From Candidatus Bathyarchaeota archaeon (GTDB lineage: Archaea > Thermoproteota > Bathyarchaeia > 40CM-2-53-6 > RBG-13-38-9): DNA of 9,054 nt. A program made the position numbers and the translations under genes. The notes beneath the pieces are model-generated. The model was given only the letters and a program-made list of their open reading frames with translations. It was not told the DNA's origin and ran no database searches. This document shows, one piece after another, positions 1 to 6,226 of the stretch (positions are counted from its first letter, which is position 1; each line of letters begins with the position of its first letter). The stretch spans positions 1-9,054 of the forward strand of contig JAGLGJ010000037.1 of NCBI GenBank assembly GCA_023144075.1. The letters are read 5' to 3'.

Positions 1-3
1 GGA

Positions 4-711
4 TCAGGCTTTACCAGTTTTTACACCTCTGAGTTTTCTGTTGATTACTTCAGAAACCCTATCTGTGAGACCTTGCGTATGCGCCTCATGCTCAATCATC
101 TTAATCAATTCTACAACTACCTCCTCGTTTTTGGGAGAGTTACATGTTACCAATACTATTCCATTTTGACCAACCGACAATGAACATGCACTCTCTTTTT
201 TCAACAGGTTGATCATAGATCCCTCTTTTCCTATTAGACGAGGAATTTTGGAGGGAGTAATTTTAATCATTCTTCCACGAGTTATTTTTCCAAGTTCTCT
301 ATCTCTGGCTGATAGCAATGGATCTCTAGATCTATCAAAAGCGATTATTTTTGCTTTGACTAGATCTCCAACACTAAGCGATTCCGTAGTCACTCTTTTT
401 CTCGAGTAATTTTGTCTTGCTCCGAACTCTGTTACAGGAAGCATAGCCGAATATGGGGAGTTAATATCGACATACCAGCCAGACATTCCCACATCAGTTA
501 TTTTTCCAATGATGATGTCATCAACAAAAGGGAAATAACAATGCTTGAGCGGAACAACTGAAATGCGACTCCCTTGATATTCGAAGAAACCAATCATCGT
601 GGAGTAAATATTTTCTCCATCTTTGTAAACATTGAGATCTGGTTCGTATTCACCTTGGGCTACCAATTCACCTGGTATGACCAGTTGTTTTTTTTGCACT
701 AGTATTGTCAA
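4..711 (-). CDS. rrp4: Exosome complex RNA-binding subunit Rrp4
   Basis: Cap subunit of the archaeal RNA exosome; it sits on the Rrp41/Rrp42 ring and feeds RNA to it for 3'-5' degradation or tailing in the cytoplasm. The 235-residue protein has the family layout: an N-terminal domain (about 1-60, including VIPGELVAQG), an S1 domain (about 63-137, with GKITDVGMSGWYVDI) and a KH domain (about 145-225) with its GxxG loop IGKEG at 160-164. The length is normal. No ATG lies near the 5' end; the TTG at 711 is preceded by a weak GTGG element (721-718) with 6-base spacing. A GTG at 699 is the alternative but lacks a ribosome binding site. The stop is three bases from the window edge, where rrp41 normally follows. 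Upstream, SBDS is about 309 bases away, with a candidate TATA box between, so rrp4 probably has its own promoter here. Confidence 0.95.
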   Translation of the reverse strand: MTILVQKKQLVIPGELVAQGEYEPDLNVYKDGENIYSTMIGFFEYQGSRISVVPLKHCYFPFVDDIIIGKITDVGMSGWYVDINSPYSAMLPVTEFGARQNYSRKRVTTESLSVGDLVKAKIIAFDRSRDPLLSARDRELGKITRGRMIKITPSKIPRLIGKEGSMINLLKKESACSLSVGQNGIVLVTCNSPKNEEVVVELIKMIEHEAHTQGLTDRVSEVINRKLRGVKTGKA

Positions 712-760
712 GAGTATCCACTCAAACGCACTTTTTATCGAATTTTCCCAAACGTTCTCA

Positions 761-770
761 TATTATATTC
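761..770 (-). promoter_or_regulatory. Candidate TATA box for rrp4
   Basis: Read on the minus strand the bases are GAATATAATA. With archaeal spacing of about 25 bases, transcription would start near 739, giving a leader of about 28 bases to the TTG at 711. It fits the long gap between SBDS and rrp4, where read-through from SBDS is less certain. Assigned by eye only. Confidence 0.4.
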
Positions 771-843
771 TTGTCAAAAGGGAGATTTGTTAGTCATCTG
801 ACTGTTACTTGTCAGTTTTGTATTTAGTCATGTAGCTAAAATA

Positions 844-930
844 CTACTTTTCCCTCTTGACTCGCAGACTCAGCTTAGTTCTCAGTCTGACCTTACTAAA
901 TCTTTCTATGAATTGACTCAAACAGTACAT
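844..930 (-). CDS. Possible 28-residue basic peptide (doubtful)
   Basis: A short frame opens at ATG 930, begins MYCLSQFIERF and ends in a run of basic residues (RVKREK) before TAG. An AGGA element at 938-935 lies four bases before the ATG. It lies in the same direction as SBDS and rrp4. I recognise no family; a frame this short arises easily by chance, and it has no support beyond the ribosome-binding-like element. It is recorded because it is the only candidate gene in the gap. Confidence 0.12.
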   Translation of the reverse strand: MYCLSQFIERFSKVRLRTKLSLRVKREK

Positions 931-988
931 TAATTCCTACAAGATGTTGACTACAGATTTAGATTGCTACAGGCATAATGGTAGAGGC

Positions 989-1010
989 TGATGGTTTAAC
1001 TAAATCATCA
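989..1010 (-). repeat. Stem-loop just downstream of the SBDS stop
   Basis: TGATG at 989-993 pairs with CATCA at 1006-1010, and TTT 995-997 with AAA 1002-1004, giving an eight-pair stem around a four-base loop with one mismatch on the minus strand (G·U on the plus strand). It begins about 10 bases after the SBDS stop. It has no T tract after it, so a role as 3'-end stabiliser or processing site is only a guess. Confidence 0.3.
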
Positions 1011-1020
1011 AAATAATTAA

Positions 1021-1710
1021 CTACTTAATCACTTTTGATTGTATCGTGCCCTGAGTCAATTTCCCCAATTTATCGATAAATGGACCATATAATCCCGCGG
1101 GCATTTCTAACATACCAACCCAAGAGCCATCAGATCGCCACTCCTCTTTCGTAATTACTCCAAAATTCTTTAAAGCACCATAGGCCCTTGGAGCATATTC
1201 CGCAGGTATCTTGACAGCAACCTGCATCTGCTCCATCTTTATCGGGATGATTGGTCTCAACATCTCGATTACAGATTTTGACTGCTCTTCAACACTCTTG
1301 AAAGGATCTATTGAGATTCTAACCTGAGACATGGCTTGCTCAATCCTTAAGGGTGGATGTGGTGCTCCTGTTCGTGGATCGAGACAATTTCTCGATACAA
1401 AAGAAATTATCTGTTTTCTCTTATCTTCTACAAGTTGGCGTCTCTGCTCGGTGGTTAACTGGAGTTCTCCCCGCTTAATTATCGCCTCTGCAACTTTAAC
1501 AGACTCAATAGTTCCAAAATTCTTTTGAAGCTTATCTGCTGAAGCTCTCGTGCCTTTATTTGCATCTGAATATATTTCTTCAATCGCAATAATCTGACTT
1601 ACTGCAATGTCTTTACCCATTTTATAGTCTAGAGCAAGATCTGGCTTCACTAGTATTTCGAAGTGTTCGCCGCCGACCGTTATTCTTGCAGTTGTGAATT
1701 TGCTACTCAT
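1021..1710 (-). CDS. sdo1: Ribosome maturation protein SBDS/Sdo1 homologue
   Basis: Archaeal SBDS homologue, a cytoplasmic factor of large-subunit maturation; in eukaryotes it works with EFL1 to release eIF6 from the 60S subunit. The 229-residue protein is full length with three domains: the N-terminal FYSH domain (about 1-92; FEILVKP at 17-23, SDANKG at 48-53, FGT at 65-67, KRGELQLT at 79-86), the central helical domain (about 95-160; DPRTGAPHPPLRIEQAM at 111-127, then LRPIIPIKM) and the C-terminal ferredoxin-like domain (about 162-229; EEWRSDGSW, MPAG). The ATG at 1708-1710 overlaps the stop of proteasome alpha in ATGA, so the two are probably translationally coupled. Neighbour order psmA-SBDS-rrp4 is that of the exosome superoperon. 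Confidence 0.96.
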   Translation of the reverse strand: MSSKFTTARITVGGEHFEILVKPDLALDYKMGKDIAVSQIIAIEEIYSDANKGTRASADKLQKNFGTIESVKVAEAIIKRGELQLTTEQRRQLVEDKRKQIISFVSRNCLDPRTGAPHPPLRIEQAMSQVRISIDPFKSVEEQSKSVIEMLRPIIPIKMEQMQVAVKIPAEYAPRAYGALKNFGVITKEEWRSDGSWVGMLEMPAGLYGPFIDKLGKLTQGTIQSKVIK

Positions 1711-2447
1711 TTCTGTTGAGCCTTTTTTGATGGCTCAATTTTCTTAAGATACTTCTCTGTTTCCTCGTTTGATAGTCGTCTAAACTTCCTTGTTTCTGAG
1801 GGAATTATGGCCATCCTAATTTTTTGTGAAGTGGCTTTACCTTCGAAAACTTTCGACATGCATTTCAGTGCCAAAACAATCGATTCATCAAGAGTAAGAT
1901 CGTCATTGTACTGCGCTTCCAGAACTTCGTTTGCTGCCTCGCCTCCAGCTCCAATCGACCATGCTTTATAAGCTAAATAAGCACCGCTCGGGTCTGTCCA
2001 GAATACTCTGCTACCTTTCCTATCAACTCCAGCAAAAATCATCGATAAACCAAATGGTCTTACTCCACCATGTTGAGTATACATCTGTTCTATTTCCCCG
2101 ATCCTTCTTGTCAACATCTCGACATCAATGGGTTCATCATACATTAGCCTGTTACTTTGCGCATAGACTCGTGCTTGGTCAACAAGATTGTGTGCATCAC
2201 AACTTAATCCAGCTACAGCAACACCGATATGTTCATCAATTTGGAAGATCTTCCACATAAATTCTGGATCTTGAAGTACAGAGGCTGCCCTTTCTTCTGC
2301 CGCCAAGACTACGCCATCCTTACAAGATATACCTAAGACAGTTGCACCTCTCTTCACAGTCTCTGATGCATATTCAACTTGGAAAAGTCTACCATCTGGT
2401 GAAAAGACCGTGATCGCACGGTCATATGCCCCCGGAGCAGAAAACAT
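1707..2447 (-). CDS. psmA: 20S proteasome subunit alpha
   Basis: Forms the outer, non-catalytic heptameric rings of the 20S proteasome, gates the substrate channel and docks ATPases such as PAN or Cdc48. The N-terminal alpha signature is present: YDRAITVFSPDGRLFQVEYA with the gate residues Y-D-R. Further marks are RPFG after TQHGG, TDPSGAY and the Lys in WKIFQID, which corresponds to the pocket lysine that receives the HbYX tail of the ATPase. There is a lysine-rich C-terminus. The start is ambiguous: ATG at 2447 (MFSAPGAYDRA, 246 residues) fits the family; TTG at 2453 would add two residues and has AGGTG (2464-2460) at a good 6-base distance, whereas AAGG (2458-2455) lies 7 bases before the ATG. 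The beta subunit is not in the window. The 3' end overlaps SBDS by four bases. Confidence 0.96.
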   Translation of the reverse strand: MFSAPGAYDRAITVFSPDGRLFQVEYASETVKRGATVLGISCKDGVVLAAEERAASVLQDPEFMWKIFQIDEHIGVAVAGLSCDAHNLVDQARVYAQSNRLMYDEPIDVEMLTRRIGEIEQMYTQHGGVRPFGLSMIFAGVDRKGSRVFWTDPSGAYLAYKAWSIGAGGEAANEVLEAQYNDDLTLDESIVLALKCMSKVFEGKATSQKIRMAIIPSETRKFRRLSNEETEKYLKKIEPSKKAQQK

Positions 2448-2485
2448 CGACAAACCTTACACCTAACCAAGAAACCTTTCTATCG

Positions 2486-2494
2486 AAATATAAT
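2486..2494 (-). promoter_or_regulatory. Candidate TATA box for psmA-SBDS
   Basis: Minus-strand ATTATATTT. A start of transcription about 26 bases downstream would fall near 2464, at the AGGTG element, leaving a short leader of about 17 bases before the ATG at 2447. The neighbouring gene runs in the opposite direction, so psmA needs its own promoter here. Confidence 0.4.
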
Positions 2495-2599
2495 CAGCTC
2501 TACTAAAACCTTTTGCAGGATGACATCTAATCTCTAATTACGTTATTCTGAAACAATACACGCTATTGGCGCTGACCATTATTCAATACTAGGATGAAC

Positions 2600-2628
2600 A
2601 ATTAGTTAGAATAGATTCTTGACTAATT
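2600..2628. repeat. Imperfect palindrome in the divergent intergenic region
   Basis: AATTAGT (2600-2606) is the exact reverse complement of ACTAATT (2622-2628). Inside it AGAA (2608-2611) pairs with TTCT (2616-2619) around a TAGA loop, so eleven of the bases per side pair, with a small internal loop. It lies in the 281-base region between psmA and the divergently transcribed membrane protein gene, about 34 bases before that gene's candidate TATA box. It could be an operator or a chance AT-rich hairpin. Nothing else gene-like is seen in 2454-2734. Confidence 0.35.
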
Positions 2629-2661
2629 CAAGAGCAGAAAACGTAAAACATGTGTTTTGAC

Positions 2662-2670
2662 ATATATAAT
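2662..2670 (+). promoter_or_regulatory. Candidate TATA box for the membrane protein gene
   Basis: ATATATAAT on the plus strand; a start near 2692 would give a leader of about 43 bases. A GGAG ribosome binding element lies at 2721-2724, ten bases before the ATG at 2735. Confidence 0.4.
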
Positions 2671-2734
2671 TATCAAAGATATTTGATGTTATAGTAACTG
2701 AATTAAACTAGTAATTTGATGGAGAAAATGAGAA

Positions 2735-3307
2735 ATGAGAGCTGGACCAACTTTTGGTGGACTCGCTATTTTAATCGTAGGTTTACTGCTGGCAAATTTT
2801 GGCTCTTTTACTTATACAGTAGAAGTACCCAAATACGAAACAAAGATAGTTTTCAATAACGATAGAATACCCTCAATTGGAGACTTTGTTGCTAGGGAAA
2901 TTTATCTCGAACAAGGCTGGGTGTTTAATGTTGAAGGCAAGATCTCGATTCCAGACTCCAATGAAAGTGGCCAAATAGATTTTTTCATTATGAACAGTAG
3001 TGAACATCAGAGATGGAAAACTGGAGAGAAGGACATAGAATACGTAATACGACAAGAAAAAGTATCTAGATTCAATGAGACATTTATTCCAAAGAAAAAT
3101 GAAACATATTATTTATTGTTCGATAATAGAGAAGACCCCACATACAAAAAAGCAGTAATATTTTCTGCGAAACATATTTTTGAGACTAAAGCCGAAGAGA
3201 TTAGAGAAGAAGATATATTGAAACAATCGGGCTATCCATTAGCCATTATTGGCATAGTGTTCCTTATTTATGGCCTCATTAGAAAATCTGAAGTCCGCTG
3301 GGAATAA
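2735..3307 (+). CDS. Two-pass membrane protein with possible GOLD-like outer domain
   Basis: Function unknown. The 190-residue protein has a hydrophobic segment near the N-terminus (about 8-22, GLAILIVGLLLA), a hydrophilic central domain (about 26-165) and a second hydrophobic segment near the C-terminus (about 167-182, YPLAIIGIVFLIYGLI), ending in a short charged tail. The central part should face outside: it holds four N-x-S/T sequons at N76, N87, N114 and N122. The pattern IDFFIMNSSEHQRW followed by YYLLFDNRED and KKAVIF resembles the beta-sandwich GOLD/emp24-like domains often seen in archaeal surface proteins; this is inference. The ATG at 2735 has GGAG ten bases upstream. The gene lies against the direction of the superoperon, between Pop5 and proteasome alpha, genes that are usually adjacent. 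Confidence 0.75.
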   Translation: MRAGPTFGGLAILIVGLLLANFGSFTYTVEVPKYETKIVFNNDRIPSIGDFVAREIYLEQGWVFNVEGKISIPDSNESGQIDFFIMNSSEHQRWKTGEKDIEYVIRQEKVSRFNETFIPKKNETYYLLFDNREDPTYKKAVIFSAKHIFETKAEEIREEDILKQSGYPLAIIGIVFLIYGLIRKSEVRWE

Positions 3308-3370
3308 ACTTCGAATTTCAATTAAAGGGCTATAATAGATTTCAATTTTATATTGCCGTATTCTTTCAGA

Positions 3371-3679
3371 CTATTTCAATGTCAAAGATTTGATTGTGCC
3401 TGAAACACATATTGTTGAGATTGATCCTGTTTTACCAGAAATTTGGGTTAATAAGGCAATAGAAGATCTAAGCATTTCTGTTGACTGTGCGCGACATCTG
3501 ACTATCGCCCTGCCCTTAGAGGGTTCATATCTGATGATTTTTAGTGATATTTGTGAGAGGCCGATAACACCAAAAAATTCTTCAATTGTTTCAGAAAGTG
3601 CAGATCTAAGATCATACTCTGAAAAATTTTGTTCACTAGGAACTCTAAGAAGTAAGTATCTCCAAGAAGTTCTTAACAT
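3371..3679 (-). CDS. rnp2: Ribonuclease P protein subunit Pop5 (Rnp2)
   Basis: Protein subunit of archaeal RNase P, which removes the 5' leader of pre-tRNA; Pop5 pairs with Rpp30 and helps the catalytic RNA bind metal and cleave. The 102-residue protein matches the family: LRTSWRYLLLRV at 2-13, FGVIGLSQISLKII in the middle, GRAIVRCR at 56-63 and the C-terminal VSGTIK at 92-97. The size is slightly short but usual for archaeal Pop5. ATG at 3679 is preceded by an AGGTCAGAT element (about 3693-3685). It follows Rpp30 after 24 bases, which suits the known Pop5-Rpp30 partnership. Its 3' end converges with the membrane protein gene, leaving 63 bases (3308-3370) without a clear terminator. Confidence 0.93.
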   Translation of the reverse strand: MLRTSWRYLLLRVPSEQNFSEYDLRSALSETIEEFFGVIGLSQISLKIIRYEPSKGRAIVRCRAQSTEMLRSSIALLTQISGKTGSISTICVSGTIKSLTLK

Positions 3680-3703
3680 GTGTAATCTGACCTAACGAAG
3701 ATG

Positions 3704-4387
3704 TTATTGGATTATTGGATTTTTGGAAAGCTTATTCCGGTTATCCTTTATTATCTGCATTGGAATTTTAGATATAGAATCCAAGGAGTGTTCTTTTGAT
3801 AGCCCTAGAGTATTAGCAAGCGCTGCAATATCTCTTGGAGCTCGCAATGATAGTACTCCTTTTGCTCCGCTTGAAACAACGATATTAACTTTATAGCGAT
3901 TTGCAAGTTCTATCTCACGGCTGAAATAGTTAATTTGTACCAAGTTGGTCCTTCCTGAGGGCATTAGAATTCTCATTAATTCAAGTTCAATATTCGTATT
4001 ACAACTTTTAATGATAGATTGTTTTTCCCTGATTGATCTTATGCCTTCCAACGAGATCAGATCGACACGTCTATCATGCGCAGCTACCATAGCTGTTTTT
4101 ACATCTTTACAATTGACAGCTAGTATTTCGAATAAACGTCTTGATGTGTTTAGTTGTTTTAGAAGTTCCTTTCTTGAATTCGCGAATATATCAAGTCCTA
4201 TTGCAACATCTAAACCGACACCACTGAATATTCTAGCAGAAAATTTGATCTCATTTGAAGGAGTATTTTGCTTGAACCGCAGACAGACAGTGGATAATCC
4301 CACCTGATGAGCAAGATTAGCCATCTTTTCTTGCATATATTTATCTTCAAGAGGAGGTTTTATGTTGATATCTGCAAATACTCTCAT
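3704..4387 (-). CDS. rnp3: Ribonuclease P protein subunit Rpp30 (Rnp3)
   Basis: RNase P protein subunit with a PHP-like TIM-barrel fold; it binds Pop5 and supports the catalytic domain of the RNase P RNA. The 227-residue protein begins MRVFADINIKPP, followed by alternating strands and helices expected of the barrel: HDRRVDLISLEG at 104-115, IELELMRILMPSGRTNLV at 133-150, and the late signature NIVVSSGAK (168-176) with SLRAPRDIAALANTLGL (180-196). ATG at 4387 overlaps the stop of the upstream COG1325 gene by four bases (ATGA), so translational coupling is likely; AGGA lies about nine bases upstream, inside that gene. Length is normal. Confidence 0.93.
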   Translation of the reverse strand: MRVFADINIKPPLEDKYMQEKMANLAHQVGLSTVCLRFKQNTPSNEIKFSARIFSGVGLDVAIGLDIFANSRKELLKQLNTSRRLFEILAVNCKDVKTAMVAAHDRRVDLISLEGIRSIREKQSIIKSCNTNIELELMRILMPSGRTNLVQINYFSREIELANRYKVNIVVSSGAKGVLSLRAPRDIAALANTLGLSKEHSLDSISKIPMQIIKDNRNKLSKNPIIQ

Positions 4388-4845
4388 TCTGACATTCCTA
4401 GTCTATCGAAGATCTCTCTAACTTTTTGAGGCGTAGGATGCCACACCTCAGTCTTTATTTTGAGTCTAACAGGATCCTTACTTGTGATTGTAAGCCTTCC
4501 TCCGAATGCTTCCTGTTTGTCTACTCTGAGGTATAGATTTTCTTTATCATCTAGAAAATTCTCGAATTCCAATATCAACTTTTCTTTCTCAGTTTGATCC
4601 ATTAATCGAAATAGGTTCTCAAGAATTAATTTGGTTTCATCCTTGTTTATAATATTTAAATTCAAAGTAGTGATGGGATTGCCGTGATGTCCTTTCAGGT
4701 ATCGTCTCGTAAATTGCTTGGATTCACATATTTCGAAGGGTAAAATATTTCGCATGGCCTTCTCAACAGCCTCAAGGTTTTCAGTCGCATGTCCTATTGC
4801 ACTCAATTCAATAGAAACAACCTTTCCTAATGGTCTCTCATTCAT
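4384..4845 (-). CDS. COG1325 exosome-superoperon RNA-binding protein
   Basis: Small conserved archaeal protein of the exosome superoperon, described as an RNA-binding protein of the exosome subunit/RPL11-like type; its exact role is not established. Family marks are IELSAIGHATEN, the GHHGNPI motif and LYLRVDKQEAFGG followed by DPVRLKIK. The open frame can be extended to a TTG at 4872, but I prefer the ATG at 4845: the TATA-like element at 4881-4890 puts transcription start near 4859, which is downstream of the TTG, and the family normally begins a few residues before the conserved first strand (here VVSIELSAIGHA). This gives 153 residues. It is first in the unit COG1325-Rpp30-Pop5 and overlaps Rpp30 by four bases. 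The C-terminal WHPTPQKVREIFDRLG extension is not one I recognise. Confidence 0.88.
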   Translation of the reverse strand: MNERPLGKVVSIELSAIGHATENLEAVEKAMRNILPFEICESKQFTRRYLKGHHGNPITTLNLNIINKDETKLILENLFRLMDQTEKEKLILEFENFLDDKENLYLRVDKQEAFGGRLTITSKDPVRLKIKTEVWHPTPQKVREIFDRLGMSE

Positions 4846-4880
4846 TTTTTTATGAATCCCCGTAATTCTCAATTCAAATA

Positions 4881-4890
4881 TTATAAATAT
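4881..4890 (-). promoter_or_regulatory. Candidate TATA box for COG1325-rnp3-rnp2
   Basis: Minus-strand ATATTTATAA, a good archaeal TATA match. Expected transcription start near 4859 gives a leader of about 14 bases to the ATG at 4845 and excludes the upstream TTG at 4872. This decides the start chosen for the gene. Confidence 0.55.
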
Positions 4891-4948
4891 TCAAGCACAA
4901 GAAGAGTTTTATCTAACATGCCATCAGACCTTTTGACGAGTAAGATTT

Positions 4949-4966
4949 AAAAAAGGACTCTTTTTT
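4949..4966. repeat. Perfect 7-bp hairpin with A and T tracts in divergent intergenic region
   Basis: AAAAAAG (4949-4955) and CTTTTTT (4960-4966) are exact reverse complements around a GACT loop. The stem ends in six T on either strand, so it resembles a bidirectional terminator, yet it lies between two divergent promoters where no transcript is expected to end. An operator or a boundary of a small unseen transcript are alternatives. The same 243-base region (4873-5115) also has an AGCGCGCT palindrome at 4990-4997. Confidence 0.35.
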
Positions 4967-5079
4967 GTGTCGTAATCTAAGACGTAAATAGCGCGCTCTA
5001 GACATCTTAATCAACACTTTCAAGAATAAATACGAATTTATAGGGATTTAATCGAAGTTAAAATTCTATTAGCCAGGAG

Positions 5080-5087
5080 TATTTAAG
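5080..5087 (+). promoter_or_regulatory. Candidate TATA box for the metallophosphoesterase-pth2 pair
   Basis: TATTTAAG on the plus strand. It would start transcription near 5109, very close to the GTG at 5116, partly losing the GAGGGGGT element at 5103-5110. A GATTTAAT at 5045-5052 would instead give a leader of about 40 bases and keep that element. I cannot choose between them. Confidence 0.35.
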
Positions 5088-5115
5088 AAAAGATGGATCT
5101 TAGAGGGGGTAAATC

Positions 5116-5841
5116 GTGAAAACCCAAAGATATAGAATTGTACAGATTTCAGATACACACATTTCAAAATTTGGACAATTTATGGAAAAACGATTTGACC
5201 ATGCAGCAAAGATTATCAATGGACTTGATCCAGCTCCAGATATTGTAGTTCATACTGGAGATCTTACTGACAATGGAGTCCTAGCAGATTACGAATTTGC
5301 TATTGAAAAGTTGAAAGCTATCAAACCTAAGATGATCATCGCACCGGGAAATCACGATGAGAGAAATTATGGCCAATCCCTCTTTCGAGAAATGATCGGT
5401 CCTTTAGAATTTGAAAGTGAAAAGGAAGAGTTGAAATTTTTCATTCTTAATAGCCCTGAGCCTGACAGGGATGAGGGACGATTAGGTAGAAGAAGACAAA
5501 GCTATTTAGAGGAAAAATTAGGAGACTTATCAGACGACACTGTAAAGATATTGATTTTCCACCATCATTTGATACCAGTTCCTTATGCTGGTCGTGAGAT
5601 GAACGTGCTCGAGGATGCAGGAGACATTCTCGACATGGTGCTAAGATACAATGTTGATTTGATCTTGATGGGGCACAGACATGTTAGGAGAGTCTTACGA
5701 ATCAACAACACTCTACTGGTTAATGCAACAACTGCATCTAGCATAAGAACTAGGGGAAGATTTGGCCATTCACTCAATGTAATTGACATTAGAAAAGATA
5801 AACCGATTGAAATCTCTGAAATTAAACTCGGAGATAGCTGA
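5116..5841 (+). CDS. Calcineurin-like metallophosphoesterase (CpdA/class III type)
   Basis: Predicted cytosolic binuclear-metal phosphoesterase of 241 residues; the substrate cannot be told. All family motifs are present in order: D13-x-H15 in ISDTHIS, GDLTDNG at 48-54, GNHDE at 78-82, the H149-H151 triplet in FHHHLIP, and GHRH at 186-189. The layout resembles 3',5'-cyclic nucleotide phosphodiesterase-like (CpdA/Icc) proteins, but that group hydrolyses many phosphoesters, so no activity is claimed. No signal peptide or membrane segment is seen. The start is GTG at 5116, five bases after GAGGGGGT (5103-5110), and the protein begins right at the first strand as expected. Pth2 begins three bases after its stop, so the two are likely co-transcribed. 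Confidence 0.9.
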   Translation: MKTQRYRIVQISDTHISKFGQFMEKRFDHAAKIINGLDPAPDIVVHTGDLTDNGVLADYEFAIEKLKAIKPKMIIAPGNHDERNYGQSLFREMIGPLEFESEKEELKFFILNSPEPDRDEGRLGRRRQSYLEEKLGDLSDDTVKILIFHHHLIPVPYAGREMNVLEDAGDILDMVLRYNVDLILMGHRHVRRVLRINNTLLVNATTASSIRTRGRFGHSLNVIDIRKDKPIEISEIKLGDS

Positions 5842-5844
5842 GAT

Positions 5845-6225
5845 TTGACCCGGATAAATTCATGTTCAATTACCGCGTACAAAATGGCCATAGTTGTTCG
5901 ACAGGATCTCAAGATGGGGAAAGGTAAAATCGCTGCACAGGTGGGTCATGCATCCGTTGAGGCATCAGAAATTGTAAGAAAAGAAAACCGGAATTTGTGG
6001 AAGGAGTGGATCCAAAAAGGACAATGCAAAATTGTTTTGAAAGTGGGCTCATTACCCGAAATAAAAAAGTTAGGATCTAAAGCGTCAAAACTTGATTTGT
6101 CAGTGGCCATCATACAAGACAAAGGATTAACTCAACTTCCAGCTGACACTGTGACTTGTATAGCTATAGGTCCTGGTCCGACTAAATTAATTGATGATGT
6201 GACAGGACACCTTCGGCTCTTGTGA
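5845..6225 (+). CDS. pth2: Peptidyl-tRNA hydrolase, archaeal type (Pth2)
   Basis: Releases peptides from peptidyl-tRNA that drops off the ribosome, recycling tRNA. Family marks: KMAIVVRQDLKMGKGKIAAQ (13-32) with the conserved His at 35 in VGHAS, KIVLKVGS at 62-69, and the C-terminal DKGLTQLP (92-99) to IGPGP and DDVTGHLRLL. The usual PGT after TQ is PAD-T here (residues 99-102), a small departure. The start is uncertain: TTG at 5845 gives 126 residues and keeps the tyrosine-lysine lead-in (AYKMAIVVR) common in the family; the ATG at 5884 would give 113 residues but has no ribosome binding element. It follows the metallophosphoesterase after three bases and is convergent with GGPP synthase. 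Confidence 0.93.
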   Translation: MTRINSCSITAYKMAIVVRQDLKMGKGKIAAQVGHASVEASEIVRKENRNLWKEWIQKGQCKIVLKVGSLPEIKKLGSKASKLDLSVAIIQDKGLTQLPADTVTCIAIGPGPTKLIDDVTGHLRLL

Positions 6226-6226
6226 G

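Larger units (their letters stand above)
712..1020. other. 309-base gap between SBDS and rrp4: promoter, short repeats, no clear gene
   Basis: In most archaea with this superoperon, SBDS and rrp4 are nearly contiguous, so a gap of this size is odd. It holds the candidate rrp4 TATA box (761-770), a direct repeat TTAGTCAT at 790-797 and 824-831, a small inverted repeat CTGAC/GTCAG at 798-802 and 811-815 lying between those copies, an AGACT/AGTCT pair near 866-888, and a weak stem-loop at 989-1010 just after the SBDS stop codon. A 28-codon minus-strand frame (844-930) is listed separately. No tRNA-like or rRNA-like sequence was seen. Confidence 0.6.

Noticed and set aside
866..888. AGACT/AGTCT inverted repeat in the SBDS-rrp4 gap
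   Set aside because: Only five pairs with a long loop; expected by chance in AT-rich DNA.
1005..1010. TGATGA on the minus strand, like a C box of an archaeal C/D guide RNA
   Set aside because: No CTGA D' or D box lies at guide-RNA distance; the bases are explained by the weak stem-loop at 989-1010.
1931..2260. Open plus-strand frame of about 109 codons across proteasome alpha
   Set aside because: Antisense to psmA, and its translation is low-complexity (Leu/Gln/His/Ser-rich) with no domain.
3390..3695. Open plus-strand frame of about 100 codons across Pop5
   Set aside because: Lies entirely antisense to a confidently recognised Pop5 gene and has no recognisable family features; a shadow frame.
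5583..5912. Open minus-strand frame across the end of the metallophosphoesterase and start of pth2
   Set aside because: Antisense to two genes with full family motifs; no independent evidence.
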